Positions 44,326 to 53,505 of a stretch of 64,000 nucleotides of DNA are shown piece by piece. The DNA is from REEB76 sp963774895 (GTDB taxonomy: Bacteria > Pseudomonadota > Gammaproteobacteria > Natronospirales > REEB76). The stretch covers positions 62,001 to 126,000 of the forward strand of contig CAVZGN010000001.1 in assembly GCA_963774895.1 (NCBI GenBank), written 5' to 3'. The notes beneath the pieces were generated by a model, which saw nothing but the letters and a program-made list of their open reading frames with translations, searched no databases and was not told the DNA's origin. Each line of letters opens with the position of its first letter. Position 1 is the first letter of the stretch. Made by a program: the position numbers and the translations under genes.

Positions 44326-45936
44326 TTATCGGTGACGTCCAGCTATCCCCGCTCTCGGCCGCTGTAGACACACGAGAGTTAACAGCACTAGCAGCATCAA
44401 GTCATCTAGCGTGACCGTTCCTCCCCCTCCGCTGCTATCAGAACCCCCGTTCCCACCGCCCCCGGGACTTGGGGTTTGTCCAATGACCTGCCCGTCTGCC
44501 GTTACATGTATTGCGTCGATTTGATCGGGTTTGCCAGTCGCCGATTCAATCCAGGCCAGCATCGCGCCACCCGCGTTATCCGTGACCATCTGCAGGTCAA
44601 TGTCCGAATTATTGACGGTGATGATCGGCATGCCGGTCGGGGCCGGGGACCAGCTGGTGACTCCAGCGGCTGTCACATGCTGCGCATAGATGTGATAAAC
44701 CCCCGAGCTGTCAGCCGCTTTCCAGGCATACAGCGCGCCACCGGCGCCATCCAACGTCCACGCCACACTGGTTCCATTCGGTATCCCCGAGACCACTGAG
44801 AGCCCAGAACTCGCCCACAGCACGTTGCCCGTGGCATCCAGTTTCTGCGCCATGATGGCTTCCTTGGTGCTGTCATTGGGATCCGTCAGTGTCCAGGTGA
44901 CGATGACACCATCGCTGCCTGTCGATAACAACCCATAAAAGCCGAAGTTGTTGAAATCAGCATAGGTCTGGAAATCGTATGGCAGGTAAGTACCGCCATT
45001 GGGGATGAGCTCGCTGCCATCCGTGGCCGCCAGGTGCTGGATCGCTATCCGGACCTCCTGCGCGCCCGGCCCGTATTGGAATAACGGGATATAGACGCTG
45101 CAATCGGCCGACATATAGACACCACCACCGACGTAGGAGGTGTTCGGCGGTGGAACAAAGGTATGGTCCCAGACAATCTGGCCCTGGATATCCAGGCGCC
45201 GGAGAGTGTTAGCCGGTGCACCGGGTTCCCATGGCGCAGTCAAGATCGAGCCATCGCCGCCCACGGGTCTCTGGCCCGCCGCATCCGGCATGGGGCCGCT
45301 GGTGCATGTCCCCGGGTAACCTGAAGCATACACAAGTGGATCTCCGACGTTGATCGTCCAGTCTGCGGTGCCATTCTTATTGAAGTGAATCCAGAGTGGA
45401 TCACCCGGTTGACCGGGACCACCGTAATCAACAAACATGTATATCCCGCCCAACAGATCTGGCTGGATACTCTCACCAACCGCACCGAGATCCGGGTAGC
45501 CACAGGAAAAGCCGAGTGTGTTTCGCATGGGGTCAAATTCGCTGCAAATGGTATTTTGGGACTGGTCGCCGACCACATTGAAAATGAACATACCGTATGA
45601 ACCGTTGCCAACCCCATAAAAATCAGTCGGGGCAGTGAAGTCATCAAGACCCAAATTTATACCCTGTTGCCCCATCAGCAATTGGCCGTTGGAATCCAGA
45701 TGCTGAATGTAGGAATAAGCCTGTTGTGCGCTCTGTCCGGTCTGTACCCTGTAGGACAAATACATCCCGCCGCTGTCATCAGGGTACGAACTAATCACTT
45801 CAACTGTGGAATAGGTGGCGTTGGCACCACCGACTACCCAAGGTATGGGATTGTCAGCCAATCCTGATGCAGGTCGGTAGGCAGTTAGGATGCATACCAA
45901 AATGAAAGCGGCTCTTCTAATAAACATACGGCGCAT
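44326..45936 (-). CDS. secreted beta-propeller-like protein with a C-terminal Gly-rich/TM/Arg sorting tail
   Basis: 536 residues. Signal peptide (RRAAFILVCILTAYRPASGLA), then repeated stretches of about 50 residues with a WDG/GG pattern (DDSGGMYLSYRVQ; DATGNVLWASSG; DGAGGALYAWKAAD; DNAGGAMLAWIE), which suggests a beta-propeller. The end is a Gly/Ser linker (GGGGNGGSDSSGGGGT), a short hydrophobic helix (LDDLMLLVLLTLVCL) and Arg residues: a GlyGly-CTERM-like sorting signal. The ATG at 45936 has a GGGAG RBS. Function unknown. Confidence 0.75.
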   Translation of the reverse strand: MRRMFIRRAAFILVCILTAYRPASGLADNPIPWVVGGANATYSTVEVISSYPDDSGGMYLSYRVQTGQSAQQAYSYIQHLDSNGQLLMGQQGINLGLDDFTAPTDFYGVGNGSYGMFIFNVVGDQSQNTICSEFDPMRNTLGFSCGYPDLGAVGESIQPDLLGGIYMFVDYGGPGQPGDPLWIHFNKNGTADWTINVGDPLVYASGYPGTCTSGPMPDAAGQRPVGGDGSILTAPWEPGAPANTLRRLDIQGQIVWDHTFVPPPNTSYVGGGVYMSADCSVYIPLFQYGPGAQEVRIAIQHLAATDGSELIPNGGTYLPYDFQTYADFNNFGFYGLLSTGSDGVIVTWTLTDPNDSTKEAIMAQKLDATGNVLWASSGLSVVSGIPNGTSVAWTLDGAGGALYAWKAADSSGVYHIYAQHVTAAGVTSWSPAPTGMPIITVNNSDIDLQMVTDNAGGAMLAWIESATGKPDQIDAIHVTADGQVIGQTPSPGGGGNGGSDSSGGGGTVTLDDLMLLVLLTLVCLQRPRAGIAGRHR

Positions 45937-46306
45937 CGCACTCCCTTTGCCCTCCGTTGCGTCATTAATCAATGTTTACACTAATTATAGTACCGATTCA
46001 CGCTCCTTAACTCAGTTGAAAATCTGCAATTGGCCGTATGCAGGCAAATATCATAAATTTTATCCGAATGATGATGCCACCAGGGTTATGAACATAACAT
46101 GATCGACTCCCTGTGATTGCCCATCATGCATGCAAAAGCAACGATTACTGCTGTCCATCAATCTATGAAATATTGATCTCGATCAATCATATGGCTGGTT
46201 GGGCTAGGGTACGGCTGCTATATTTAGGCTGCTGCGAGAACCAGGGGTTTTGAGCCAGAGGATTTTACTTTGACAGCATTTAGCGGCACATATTAAGGAG
46301 CAGAAC
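45937..46306. other. intergenic region, 370 bases, between divergent genes
   Basis: AT-rich by eye. Holds promoters for the secreted protein gene (minus) and the patatin gene (plus), an FNR-type box (46173-46186), a TATATT (46219-46224) that may be a -10 box, and an AAGGAG ribosome binding site for the patatin gene. I see no ORF, tRNA or clear RNA structure in it. Confidence 0.6.
46173..46186. promoter_or_regulatory. perfect FNR/Anr/Dnr-type box
   Basis: TTGATCTCGATCAA matches TTGAT-N4-ATCAA exactly, 120 bases before the patatin gene and 250 bases from the divergent secreted protein gene. It suggests control by oxygen or NO. Confidence 0.65.
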
Positions 46307-48667
46307 ATGAAACAAGCACCGGACGCGAACCGCGATAACCAAGATAGCTTCATCGATTTCGACATCAACGACAACATCTATGCAGGCGCTGCCGGTGTGG
46401 TCGATTGGGAGCGCCGCTACATCGCCAAGCGCCGTGGTGCAGAACAATCTGCATCCGGTGCGGAGCTCGACAATCTCACTGGCCTGGCCATCTCCGGAGG
46501 TGGCATACGGTCGTCCACTTTCGCACTCGGGGTGCTGCAGGCGCTTGCGCGCCGCGGCTGGCTCGAGAAGTTCGACTACCTCTCCACCGTTTCGGGCGGC
46601 GGCTACATCGGTTCCTCGCTCACCTGGTTTCTACACAAGACCGATTGCGGTCTCGGCCCCGAGGATTTCCCTTTCGGCACCCGCCGCCACAACCGCCAGG
46701 TGGCCGGCAAATTTCTCGAAGGCGGTGATCGGGATAAGAGCAGTGTATTGCGCTGGCTGCGACAGCACGCCGGCTACCTGACGCCCGGCAGTGGTATCGA
46801 TATTGCCTCGCTCATCGCAGTGGTGCTGCGTGGCACGTTCCTGAGCCTGCTGGTGTATTTCCCGTTGCTTATGATCCTGTTGTTGGCGCTGCTGTGGCTG
46901 AGCGCAAATGCATTTTCAGCTGGTTCTGAGCTGGGAGCGTTCGGGGATTTCTCGCTGCTGGCAGTGCTGGCTGCGGGTGGTACCGCGTTGTTTCTGCTTG
47001 CCAGCATCGGCTACTCCATCGGCACGTGGCGTTCGGAACCGCCCGGCAACGCACGCCGCAGTACCTTCTGGTATCGCACGCGCCGCACTTACGAGATCTG
47101 GAGCGGGCGGTTGCTGATAGCAGTGGGTGCATTGGCAGTGGTCGTCACTTTGCCGTTTGTAAACCACACACTCGATCATTGGTTCGGGTTTGCGACCTCC
47201 GAGGGTGGCACGCTCATCGCGAGCATTTCCACAGCACTGGGCGTGGCCTCCGGGGTGGGCGCGTTCATCAAGACCCAGCAAGTGCCACGCGGCCTGCTGG
47301 TGGGCGTGGGTTCCATACTCTTGGTTTATGGATTACTGCTGCTCGGCTACCAGAGCGCGCATTATTTGTATGCGAATCCGCACATAGTGTTCATCGGTTG
47401 GGCGGTGCGCAACTGGCTGGTGGCAGCCGCGCTCGTAGTCGTATCGCTGGTCGTCGGCTCTCTCGCCAATCTCAACTACATCTCTATCCACCGCTACTAC
47501 CGCGACCGCCTGATGGAAGCTTTCATGCCTTCACCGAAGATCATCACCGGCAATGAGGACAGCCCGACCGGCCCGGCAGTGGAAGCCAACTCCGCGCACC
47601 TGTCTGAGTTTATGGACAACAAGCATCCGCGCGGCCCTTACCACATCCTCAACACCAACCTGGTGCTGGTGGAATCCGAGATTCCAAAGTTCCGCGGCCG
47701 CGGCGGCGACAATTTCATCCTCACGCCGGGATTCTGTGGCAGCAACGCTACCGGCTGGGCGCGCACCGCCGACTGGATGGGCGGACGCATGACTCTGGCC
47801 ACCGCCATGGCCATCTCGGGTGCGGCCGCCAACCCGCACACCGGCGTGGGCGGCGAAGGCGATACGCGTGGACAGGCGCTGTCCTTCCTTATGGTGCTGC
47901 TCAATATCAGCATGGGTTACTGGGCACGGAGACCAACCCCGCAGGATCCGGGTCAGAAGCCTTGGCAGGCGGCATTGAGGTCACCGATCCCGAATTTCCT
48001 GAAACCGGGATTGTGGGATCTGATTTCGCTGCAGAAACTCAACGAGCGCAGCTCCTTTCTGATGCTCTCCGATGGCGGGCATTTCGAGAACCTGGCGCTC
48101 TACGAACTTATCCGCCGCCGCTGCCGTGTGATCCTGGTATGCGACGGCGACGCCGATCCCGATTTCAGCTTCGATGATCTGGCTAACGCCCTGGAGAAGG
48201 TGCGCACCGACTTCGGGGTTGCGATCGATCTCGACAGCGAAAGCCTGCAGCCGCTGGTACCGCAGGACAAGCACGACGATGGAGCGGTTGTAGGCCAGGA
48301 TGCCGATGCGGTGCGCGCGCGCTTCTCCAAGCAAGGCTACGTACATGCCACTATCCACTATCCGGATGACACCGAGGGCACGCTTATCTATCTCAAGGCC
48401 AGTTTTCCGCACGGCCTGCCGGCCGATCTCTATGGTTACCGGCTGGCGCATCCGGCATTTCCCAACGAGCCGACCGCGGATCAGTTCTTCGATGAGAAGC
48501 AGTTCGAAGCCTATCGCGAGCTGGGCTACCAGTTGGCGAGTGCCATGATGAAGTCAGAGGAGCTGCACGAAGATACATGGATCGGAAAGATCTTCCCCGC
48601 CTATCGTGCTGCTGGCCGCAATTCATCGACACGCAGACCATCGGCGAGAACTAAGAAACGCGGCTAA
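46307..48667 (+). CDS. membrane-embedded patatin-like phospholipase
   Basis: 786 residues. N-terminal patatin part: GLAISGGGIRSSTFALGVLQAL (oxyanion hole GGGIR) and DYLSTVSGGGYIGSSL, where the nucleophile Ser stands in VSGGG. Then about five to six membrane helices (residues 165-400), then the second half of the domain with the catalytic Asp in MLSDGGHFENLALYELIRRRC. So the domain is split by a membrane region. It should hydrolyse acyl lipids at the membrane. AAGGAG precedes the ATG. No close partner gene is seen. Confidence 0.85.
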   Translation: MKQAPDANRDNQDSFIDFDINDNIYAGAAGVVDWERRYIAKRRGAEQSASGAELDNLTGLAISGGGIRSSTFALGVLQALARRGWLEKFDYLSTVSGGGYIGSSLTWFLHKTDCGLGPEDFPFGTRRHNRQVAGKFLEGGDRDKSSVLRWLRQHAGYLTPGSGIDIASLIAVVLRGTFLSLLVYFPLLMILLLALLWLSANAFSAGSELGAFGDFSLLAVLAAGGTALFLLASIGYSIGTWRSEPPGNARRSTFWYRTRRTYEIWSGRLLIAVGALAVVVTLPFVNHTLDHWFGFATSEGGTLIASISTALGVASGVGAFIKTQQVPRGLLVGVGSILLVYGLLLLGYQSAHYLYANPHIVFIGWAVRNWLVAAALVVVSLVVGSLANLNYISIHRYYRDRLMEAFMPSPKIITGNEDSPTGPAVEANSAHLSEFMDNKHPRGPYHILNTNLVLVESEIPKFRGRGGDNFILTPGFCGSNATGWARTADWMGGRMTLATAMAISGAAANPHTGVGGEGDTRGQALSFLMVLLNISMGYWARRPTPQDPGQKPWQAALRSPIPNFLKPGLWDLISLQKLNERSSFLMLSDGGHFENLALYELIRRRCRVILVCDGDADPDFSFDDLANALEKVRTDFGVAIDLDSESLQPLVPQDKHDDGAVVGQDADAVRARFSKQGYVHATIHYPDDTEGTLIYLKASFPHGLPADLYGYRLAHPAFPNEPTADQFFDEKQFEAYRELGYQLASAMMKSEELHEDTWIGKIFPAYRAAGRNSSTRRPSARTKKRG

Positions 48668-48888
48668 GAGTTTTGCAGTTCTTGAAGTGAGGAAAGCTCT
48701 GATTTATGCGCGCATTTGGACACTTCATCATTCCGGTGAGTGCCACAGGGATGTAGGCGGTAGGGCGACGCAGGACGCCAAAGCCGGAATTCAGAAAAAT
48801 CAATCGCTAACTGGATGCCGGATCCGTGTTGTGGCAAAAAGCAATTTGTAAGCCCAGTGTGTGCATGATCTTGCCAAAGAATTCACGA
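48668..48888. other. intergenic region between convergent genes
   Basis: About 220 bases between the patatin gene and the minus-strand membrane protein. No terminator with a T run, repeat or ORF of weight was seen. Confidence 0.5.
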
Positions 48889-49275
48889 CTACCGGCGGTA
48901 AGCCTTGTAGGAGAGAAAAGCCCCAAGGGCCAGCATGATTATTGCTACAACGGGCAGAATGCCCGATATGCGGATGATTTGGACGACCAGCTGCGCGAGT
49001 AAAACCGGAAACAGGGCGCGAATTATCCCGACAATAATGCATGCCCAACCGATAAGTGTGATGATGACCGGCCAGCCATTTTCCCAGCGGTTATGCACGC
49101 GTACGATGGCGAGTCCGGCGACGAACGTTATGACACCCGCCAGGATCACGAGCAAAGGGTTTAACAGGATTTCGTCAACCAGCCGGGGGAAAAGCTTGAT
49201 GTTGAGCAGTACCACGGCTCCTATCAGGAGCATGCTGAGGCCAACCAGGCCCGCGATCGTCTTGGAGTTATCCAT
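48889..49275 (-). CDS. small membrane protein (128 aa)
   Basis: Four membrane helices (AGLVGLSMLLIGAVVLL; LLVILAGVITFVAGLAIV; PVIITLIGWACIIVGIIRAL; GILPVVAIIMLALGAFL). HNRWENGWPVIITLIGW in the middle recalls small inner membrane proteins of unknown role. The ATG at 49275 has an AGGA ribosome binding site. Alone on the minus strand. Confidence 0.7.
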   Translation of the reverse strand: MDNSKTIAGLVGLSMLLIGAVVLLNIKLFPRLVDEILLNPLLVILAGVITFVAGLAIVRVHNRWENGWPVIITLIGWACIIVGIIRALFPVLLAQLVVQIIRISGILPVVAIIMLALGAFLSYKAYRR

Positions 49276-49411
49276 GCGTGCAATTCCTACATTTGTTTGC
49301 CTATGTATATACGCCCTATCGTTGTCAGGCAAAAAATACCAAAATATAAATATGCTTCGTCTTATGGGGCGGTCTGTCCGAGACGTTGGACATCATGCAC
49401 TCGCCAGCTGT

Positions 49412-49633
49412 TCATTTTTTGCGACCCGGCAACAGCAGCAACACACCACCCAATACGATAGCGCCAACACCCGCCCACATGGGTACATCCACATGCCCCT
49501 CGTTCTTAACTGATAACTGTACCGGGCCTATGGTGGCCTCGTGGTTGGATTTTGGATAATTGAATCCACGATATACCAGCCCCAGCGTTCCAGCGACGAG
49601 AAACAATATTCCAATAATCTTGGTTGGTTTCAT
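49412..49633 (-). CDS. DUF3185-family membrane protein
   Basis: 73 residues, two membrane helices with a short loop (YPKSNHEATIGPVQLSVKNEGHVDVPMW). I recall DUF3185 proteins with the same GPxxLSVxxxxxVxVPxWAGVxAIxxG pattern in several proteobacteria. Function unknown; may relate to stress. Own transcript, 130 bases from the next gene. Confidence 0.8.
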   Translation of the reverse strand: MKPTKIIGILFLVAGTLGLVYRGFNYPKSNHEATIGPVQLSVKNEGHVDVPMWAGVGAIVLGGVLLLLPGRKK

Positions 49634-49766
49634 TGTATTTGCTCCATTCGATTGAAATCTGTAATCAATAGCAACATGAGGATGCCCATGCGTTCAACCC
49701 AAATGCTGGCTTGGCCTTAACTATACGCCAGCAAAACACAGGGCATGGAGAGTTCAAGGAAATAAA

Positions 49767-49791
49767 AAGCGGCCCTCATCAAGGGCCGCTT
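49767..49791 (-). terminator. intrinsic terminator after the DsrE-like gene
   Basis: On the minus strand AAGCGGCCCT, loop TGATG, AGGGCCGCTT, followed by TTTATTT. It ends the transcript of the gene at 49845-50393. Confidence 0.85.
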
Positions 49792-49844
49792 GCTTCCATC
49801 TATTTGATGGGCAGTCTGCAATTCAATACCAACCTGCAGATTAT

Positions 49845-50393
49845 TCAAGGAATGTAAAGTTGATATTTACTCATTTGATAGATGACCAGAGTGCTCGGGG
49901 CTGATAAGGTTTCACTGATGTTTGAATTCACCTCGGCGCCTTCGATCTGGTGCTCCATCAGAGACTGGCTATCCACCAGCAGTTGCACGCCCACGGCGTT
50001 GAGCTTGTTAATCAGGTCCGTATTCGGGTTGGCGACATGAAAGCGGGTGTTGTAGCTGCCATCAGATAACACGATGGGCGTGGCATCTCCGTGGATCACC
50101 ACCACGAACTTGAGGTTGCTCTTCGGGACTCCGGCTGAGGCAAACGCGTTGACAGCTTGTGCGACTGCATCAAGACCCGCATTGACTTTGCCCGCATCGC
50201 CACCTTTGCCCAGGTCGAAGACCACCTTGTAGACCTTGTACTTGCTGGGCTGCGGTGAAGTCGCCGGCATCGGTTTTACTGTCCCGTATCCCTCGATCAG
50301 AGGGAATGGCGCGGGCTTGGCTTTGGCAAAGGCACTGGCTGAAAACGCGAGGCCGGCAAAAACGGCCAGCAAAATCGCAATCTTTCTTGGCAT
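49845..50393 (-). CDS. secreted DsrE/F-like protein
   Basis: 182 residues. Signal peptide (KIAILLAVFAGLAFSASAFA). The rest resembles the DsrE-like fold (VYKVVFDLGKGGDAGKVNAGLDAVAQAVNAFASAGVPKSNLKFVVVIHGDATPIVL). No conserved cysteine is seen, so it is unlikely to carry sulfur. An AAAGGAG RBS precedes the ATG at 50393. A terminator follows. Periplasmic; role unknown. Confidence 0.75.
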   Translation of the reverse strand: MPRKIAILLAVFAGLAFSASAFAKAKPAPFPLIEGYGTVKPMPATSPQPSKYKVYKVVFDLGKGGDAGKVNAGLDAVAQAVNAFASAGVPKSNLKFVVVIHGDATPIVLSDGSYNTRFHVANPNTDLINKLNAVGVQLLVDSQSLMEHQIEGAEVNSNISETLSAPSTLVIYQMSKYQLYIP

Positions 50394-50480
50394 AACGAGA
50401 GCTCCTTTAGCGTTGGTTCTGATGATAGGGTTGGATTTCAGCATAGACTAGCACAGATGCGGGGATGGGCTATACGTGGC

Positions 50481-50631
50481 TGGAAGCGTACCTATCTGGC
50501 GGACCTGCGGTTCGGTTATGTGACAGTTTAAGTTTAATTGGGAAGATCGTTGCTGCTTCAGCACGGCATATGAGCCGCGCCCGCTCCATATGCTCAATGA
50601 ACTGACCGCCCGTGGCGGCAATCTCGCCTGA
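50481..50631 (+). pseudogene. possible coding remnant in an intergenic region
   Basis: Two pieces in different phases look coding: WKRTYLADLRFGYV (from 50481) and, in another frame, QFKFNWEDRCCFSTAYEPRP LHMLNELTARGG (from 50524) ending in TGA at 50631. There is no start codon. Family unknown. It could be the 3' end of a lost gene with a frameshift, or chance. Confidence 0.25.
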
Positions 50632-50672
50632 CGATTCCGATCAAAAGCACAGAATAATTGGGAGTGTAGTCT

Positions 50673-52424
50673 ATGACTCGTTATCGCGCTGTCCTCATCT
50701 CAGTCACCCTCGCCATCGTTGCATTGCTCGCATTCAACGGATATGCGGCATTCAATCTTGGTTTCTTGCCTTTCACTCCACGCTTTGTGGATGCGCACAC
50801 GGCAGTCGTCGAACCGATCGGCGGCGCACCTCTACCGCAAGGACTGCAAGCCGGTGACCGCATCGACATTGCTGCGCTGGATGCGTCAGCGCGCGCGGCC
50901 TTGTTCGCGGGTGGCGCCCAGGATTCCAACATGGCCCGCGGCGTCACCTACCAGTTCGTGATACGGCGCGGCACCACTACCACGATAGTGCCGGTTACCA
51001 CAGGCGATCAGTCGCTCACTCCAGTGAAACGGCTGACCATCATCTGGATATGGGTCTATATGGAAATAGTGCTCGCGATCGTCACTTTGTTGGCCTTGTG
51101 GAAAGGCCGGGATCACGCCGCACGTTTCCTCGTATTGTGGGGACTGGCCTATCTCATCGGAGGCACTTTGATACGGGCACCCCTGTCTGGTGTCGCTCTG
51201 TATGAGTTCAATTTCTTTGAATACTTGTGCTTCTTCGTGGGTCGGTTTGCTTTATACGGCGTCGCAGAGTCTCTTGCCGGTGCCGCGTTATCCGCAAATG
51301 TGCGCACCACTCTCAGGATATGCCTGGCGCTGACTTTGTTTGCTGGCCTCACCGTAGTGCTCGGCGGAGCCTGGCTGCTGGTCTATCGCGGTTCAGCCGC
51401 ATGGATCGATCCGGCACTCACCTGGTTGATCGCAGCACCTTATATGGTGACTGCGGCCGCGCTATTCATCGCTCAATACCGGGCGAACGGAGCGCAAAAG
51501 ATTCGCATCCAATGGATGCTGTGGAGCCTGGTGCCGTTTTTTGTGGGCGTGCTCGCACGTGATATCAGTGTATTGGGATTCGTAGGCACACTCGCGCTCA
51601 ATTCGATAGGCGTAAGCTTGGGGGTATCGGGCTTCCTGTATGCCATCCTGCGCCACCGTATGGTGGAAGTGAGCGTGGTTATTGACAAGACCCTGGTGTA
51701 CGGTGCCACCACCACACTGGTGGTCGGTGTGATCGCAGCAGCCAACAGCCTGGCGCTACGCGCCACCCTCGGGGAAGGGGCGAGTCTCTTGCTTCAAGTA
51801 GTTGTGCCGCTGGCGCTCGGTATCGTGCTCGGCAAAGTACGCACCTACATGGACAGGCTGGTGGAACGCGTGTTCTTCCGCAAGAAATACCTAACGGAGA
51901 AAGCGCTAAGGAGTTTCGCACGGCATTGTGGGCATATCGAGAATGTCCAACGTTTGCTGGATTCTGCCGTTACGGAATTACACCGCCATACACGCGCTCC
52001 CGCGTTGGCGCTGTATGAGATCTCTGATCAGGGATACATGCGGGTACGCCAGGCAGGTAATGTTTCCTACCCGAAGCATCTGGACAATGACGACCCCGCA
52101 GTTGTTGCAGCGCGCGCTGAACGCAAAGCCATGGAGTTGTCAGAGTTCGACAGCAGCCTGGGCAAGGACGGATGTGTGATACCTATCAGTGTGCTCGGCC
52201 GGCTACGCGGCGTGCTGGTATTGGCAAACCGCCCGGGGGAGCACTATGCCAGCGATGAGAAGACACTCCTCACCCGCGTGGCACGTGAAGTGGGGGCTGC
52301 CTGGCGCATCTTGCGGGCGCGCGACAACGAGGAATTCGTGCGTGCCGTGGCAAAGGGCACACTCAAACCCGCGGCCGCGAAACGCCGGGCGCAGACACTC
52401 GAGGCCACCTGGGTCGGCGCGTAA
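50673..52424 (+). CDS. membrane sensor-like protein with PDZ-like and GAF domains, no kinase
   Basis: 583 residues. One N-terminal helix, a PDZ-like periplasmic part (GAPLPQGLQAGDRIDIAAL...), about eight to nine further helices (residues 120-390), a helix linker with MDRLVERVFFRKKYLTEKALRSFA, then a GAF-type domain (RLLDSAVTELHRHTRAPALALYE; VIPISVLGRLRGVLVLANRP). This is the build of ComP-like sensors but without HisKA and ATPase domains; the gene ends soon after the GAF domain. It may signal through a partner. Confidence 0.75.
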   Translation: MTRYRAVLISVTLAIVALLAFNGYAAFNLGFLPFTPRFVDAHTAVVEPIGGAPLPQGLQAGDRIDIAALDASARAALFAGGAQDSNMARGVTYQFVIRRGTTTTIVPVTTGDQSLTPVKRLTIIWIWVYMEIVLAIVTLLALWKGRDHAARFLVLWGLAYLIGGTLIRAPLSGVALYEFNFFEYLCFFVGRFALYGVAESLAGAALSANVRTTLRICLALTLFAGLTVVLGGAWLLVYRGSAAWIDPALTWLIAAPYMVTAAALFIAQYRANGAQKIRIQWMLWSLVPFFVGVLARDISVLGFVGTLALNSIGVSLGVSGFLYAILRHRMVEVSVVIDKTLVYGATTTLVVGVIAAANSLALRATLGEGASLLLQVVVPLALGIVLGKVRTYMDRLVERVFFRKKYLTEKALRSFARHCGHIENVQRLLDSAVTELHRHTRAPALALYEISDQGYMRVRQAGNVSYPKHLDNDDPAVVAARAERKAMELSEFDSSLGKDGCVIPISVLGRLRGVLVLANRPGEHYASDEKTLLTRVAREVGAAWRILRARDNEEFVRAVAKGTLKPAAAKRRAQTLEATWVGA

Positions 52425-52461
52425 TTAAATCTGGATCAACGGTATGCTAGCCTGGAAGCCC

Positions 52462-53235
52462 CTAAGGAAGGGTAGTTGGGTTTGTATTCAGCCAGCCGCC
52501 TGCTACTTGTAAGGGCGCTGGGTCACCGGGCTGCGAGACCCATGCGGCTAACGCATAACGCGAAGCTTGAGCCTTTACGCTCGGTGGCAACTGTATTGCA
52601 GACATGAATCCTGAAGCACTCGCCGTCAGCAGTTGCTTTGAGTAACCGATTACCAAAAAATCCTGGCGCAGTATGCGCCCGGCATTCTCACCGGCACCCA
52701 CATTCGTGTTGACGCCGAACGCCAGCACAGCCACGTGCAATTCCAGATATTTGTAATTTGAGCTCACCGGGATGAAGCTGGCAGAAATACGTGCGCCGTC
52801 AACAACGAGTTTCAGATGTCCCGCATTCGCTGCACCAGGCAAGCGTAAGGATCTGAGGTTGAACCAGTTGGACCAGGGTTTGCCGTTCAACATGAATTCT
52901 GGCGTATAGATCACGCCATCGCTCGCGCGGTCTGCTAAATGTTGCTGGCGTTCACTATAGATGTGGCTGTCGAACGGGTCATGCCAACCCAGGTTGTCCC
53001 AGTAATCCACGTGAAAAGCCACCGGCACGATCTGCGTCCACAGGCGTGGGTCTTGCATAAGGCCGGAGAGCCATGCATCAGCCGGTGGGCAAGTGCTGCA
53101 GCCTTCGGAGGTATAAAGCTCCAAAAGGCTTACGCGTGTCATGCCACTGCTGATGATCTGCGGCGTAGCGCCGGCGGACATGGGCGCTACGAGCGTGGCG
53201 ACTAAACAAAACATAACCCAGCGGCTTGATTGCAT
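52462..53235 (-). CDS. DUF1223 secreted thioredoxin-like protein
   Basis: 257 residues. Signal peptide (VMFCLVATLVAPMSAGA), then the DUF1223 start (SLLELYTSEGCSTCPPADAWLSGL) with a CxxC and FHVDYWDNLGWHDPFDS. Family members are found in the periplasm; function not known, likely redox. It faces the sensor gene (end to end, 37 bases apart). Confidence 0.88.
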   Translation of the reverse strand: MQSSRWVMFCLVATLVAPMSAGATPQIISSGMTRVSLLELYTSEGCSTCPPADAWLSGLMQDPRLWTQIVPVAFHVDYWDNLGWHDPFDSHIYSERQQHLADRASDGVIYTPEFMLNGKPWSNWFNLRSLRLPGAANAGHLKLVVDGARISASFIPVSSNYKYLELHVAVLAFGVNTNVGAGENAGRILRQDFLVIGYSKQLLTASASGFMSAIQLPPSVKAQASRYALAAWVSQPGDPAPLQVAGGWLNTNPTTLP

Positions 53236-53324
53236 GCTGTATAGACTCCTGAATGTAAGCCTGGGACCGCTTGAGACTGGTCTTTATTACATATCTATTA
53301 GGCTCATGCGGCCAGTTGAAATTT

Positions 53325-53435
53325 ACCCTCACCCCATTTAGGGTTCGCTGTCCTGCTACCCAAAATGTCCAGGGCTGCTATCCCTGGCAGCCCGCTCATC
53401 GCTGCGCGATTCGCCTTCTCCTGGAGCGAGAGGGG
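53325..53435. repeat. palindromic element copy 4, full length, intergenic
   Basis: ACCCTCACCCCATTTAGGGT ... CCAGGGCTGC ... GGCAGCCCGCTCATCGCTGC ... CCTTCTCCTGGAGCGAGAGG. It aligns along its whole length with the reverse complement of the copy inside lhr (29786-29907). It lies just upstream of ttcA, which starts 71 bases later. Confidence 0.75.
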
Positions 53436-53505
53436 ATATGTCGTATTTTTGACATGGCTTCTGGGTAGAATGAGCCCACCGTACCTGCTTCTGCGACAGT
53501 CCAAC

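Noticed and set aside
53449..53471. TTGACA and TAGAAT as the ttcA promoter
   Set aside because: The spacer is only 11 bases, too short for sigma70.
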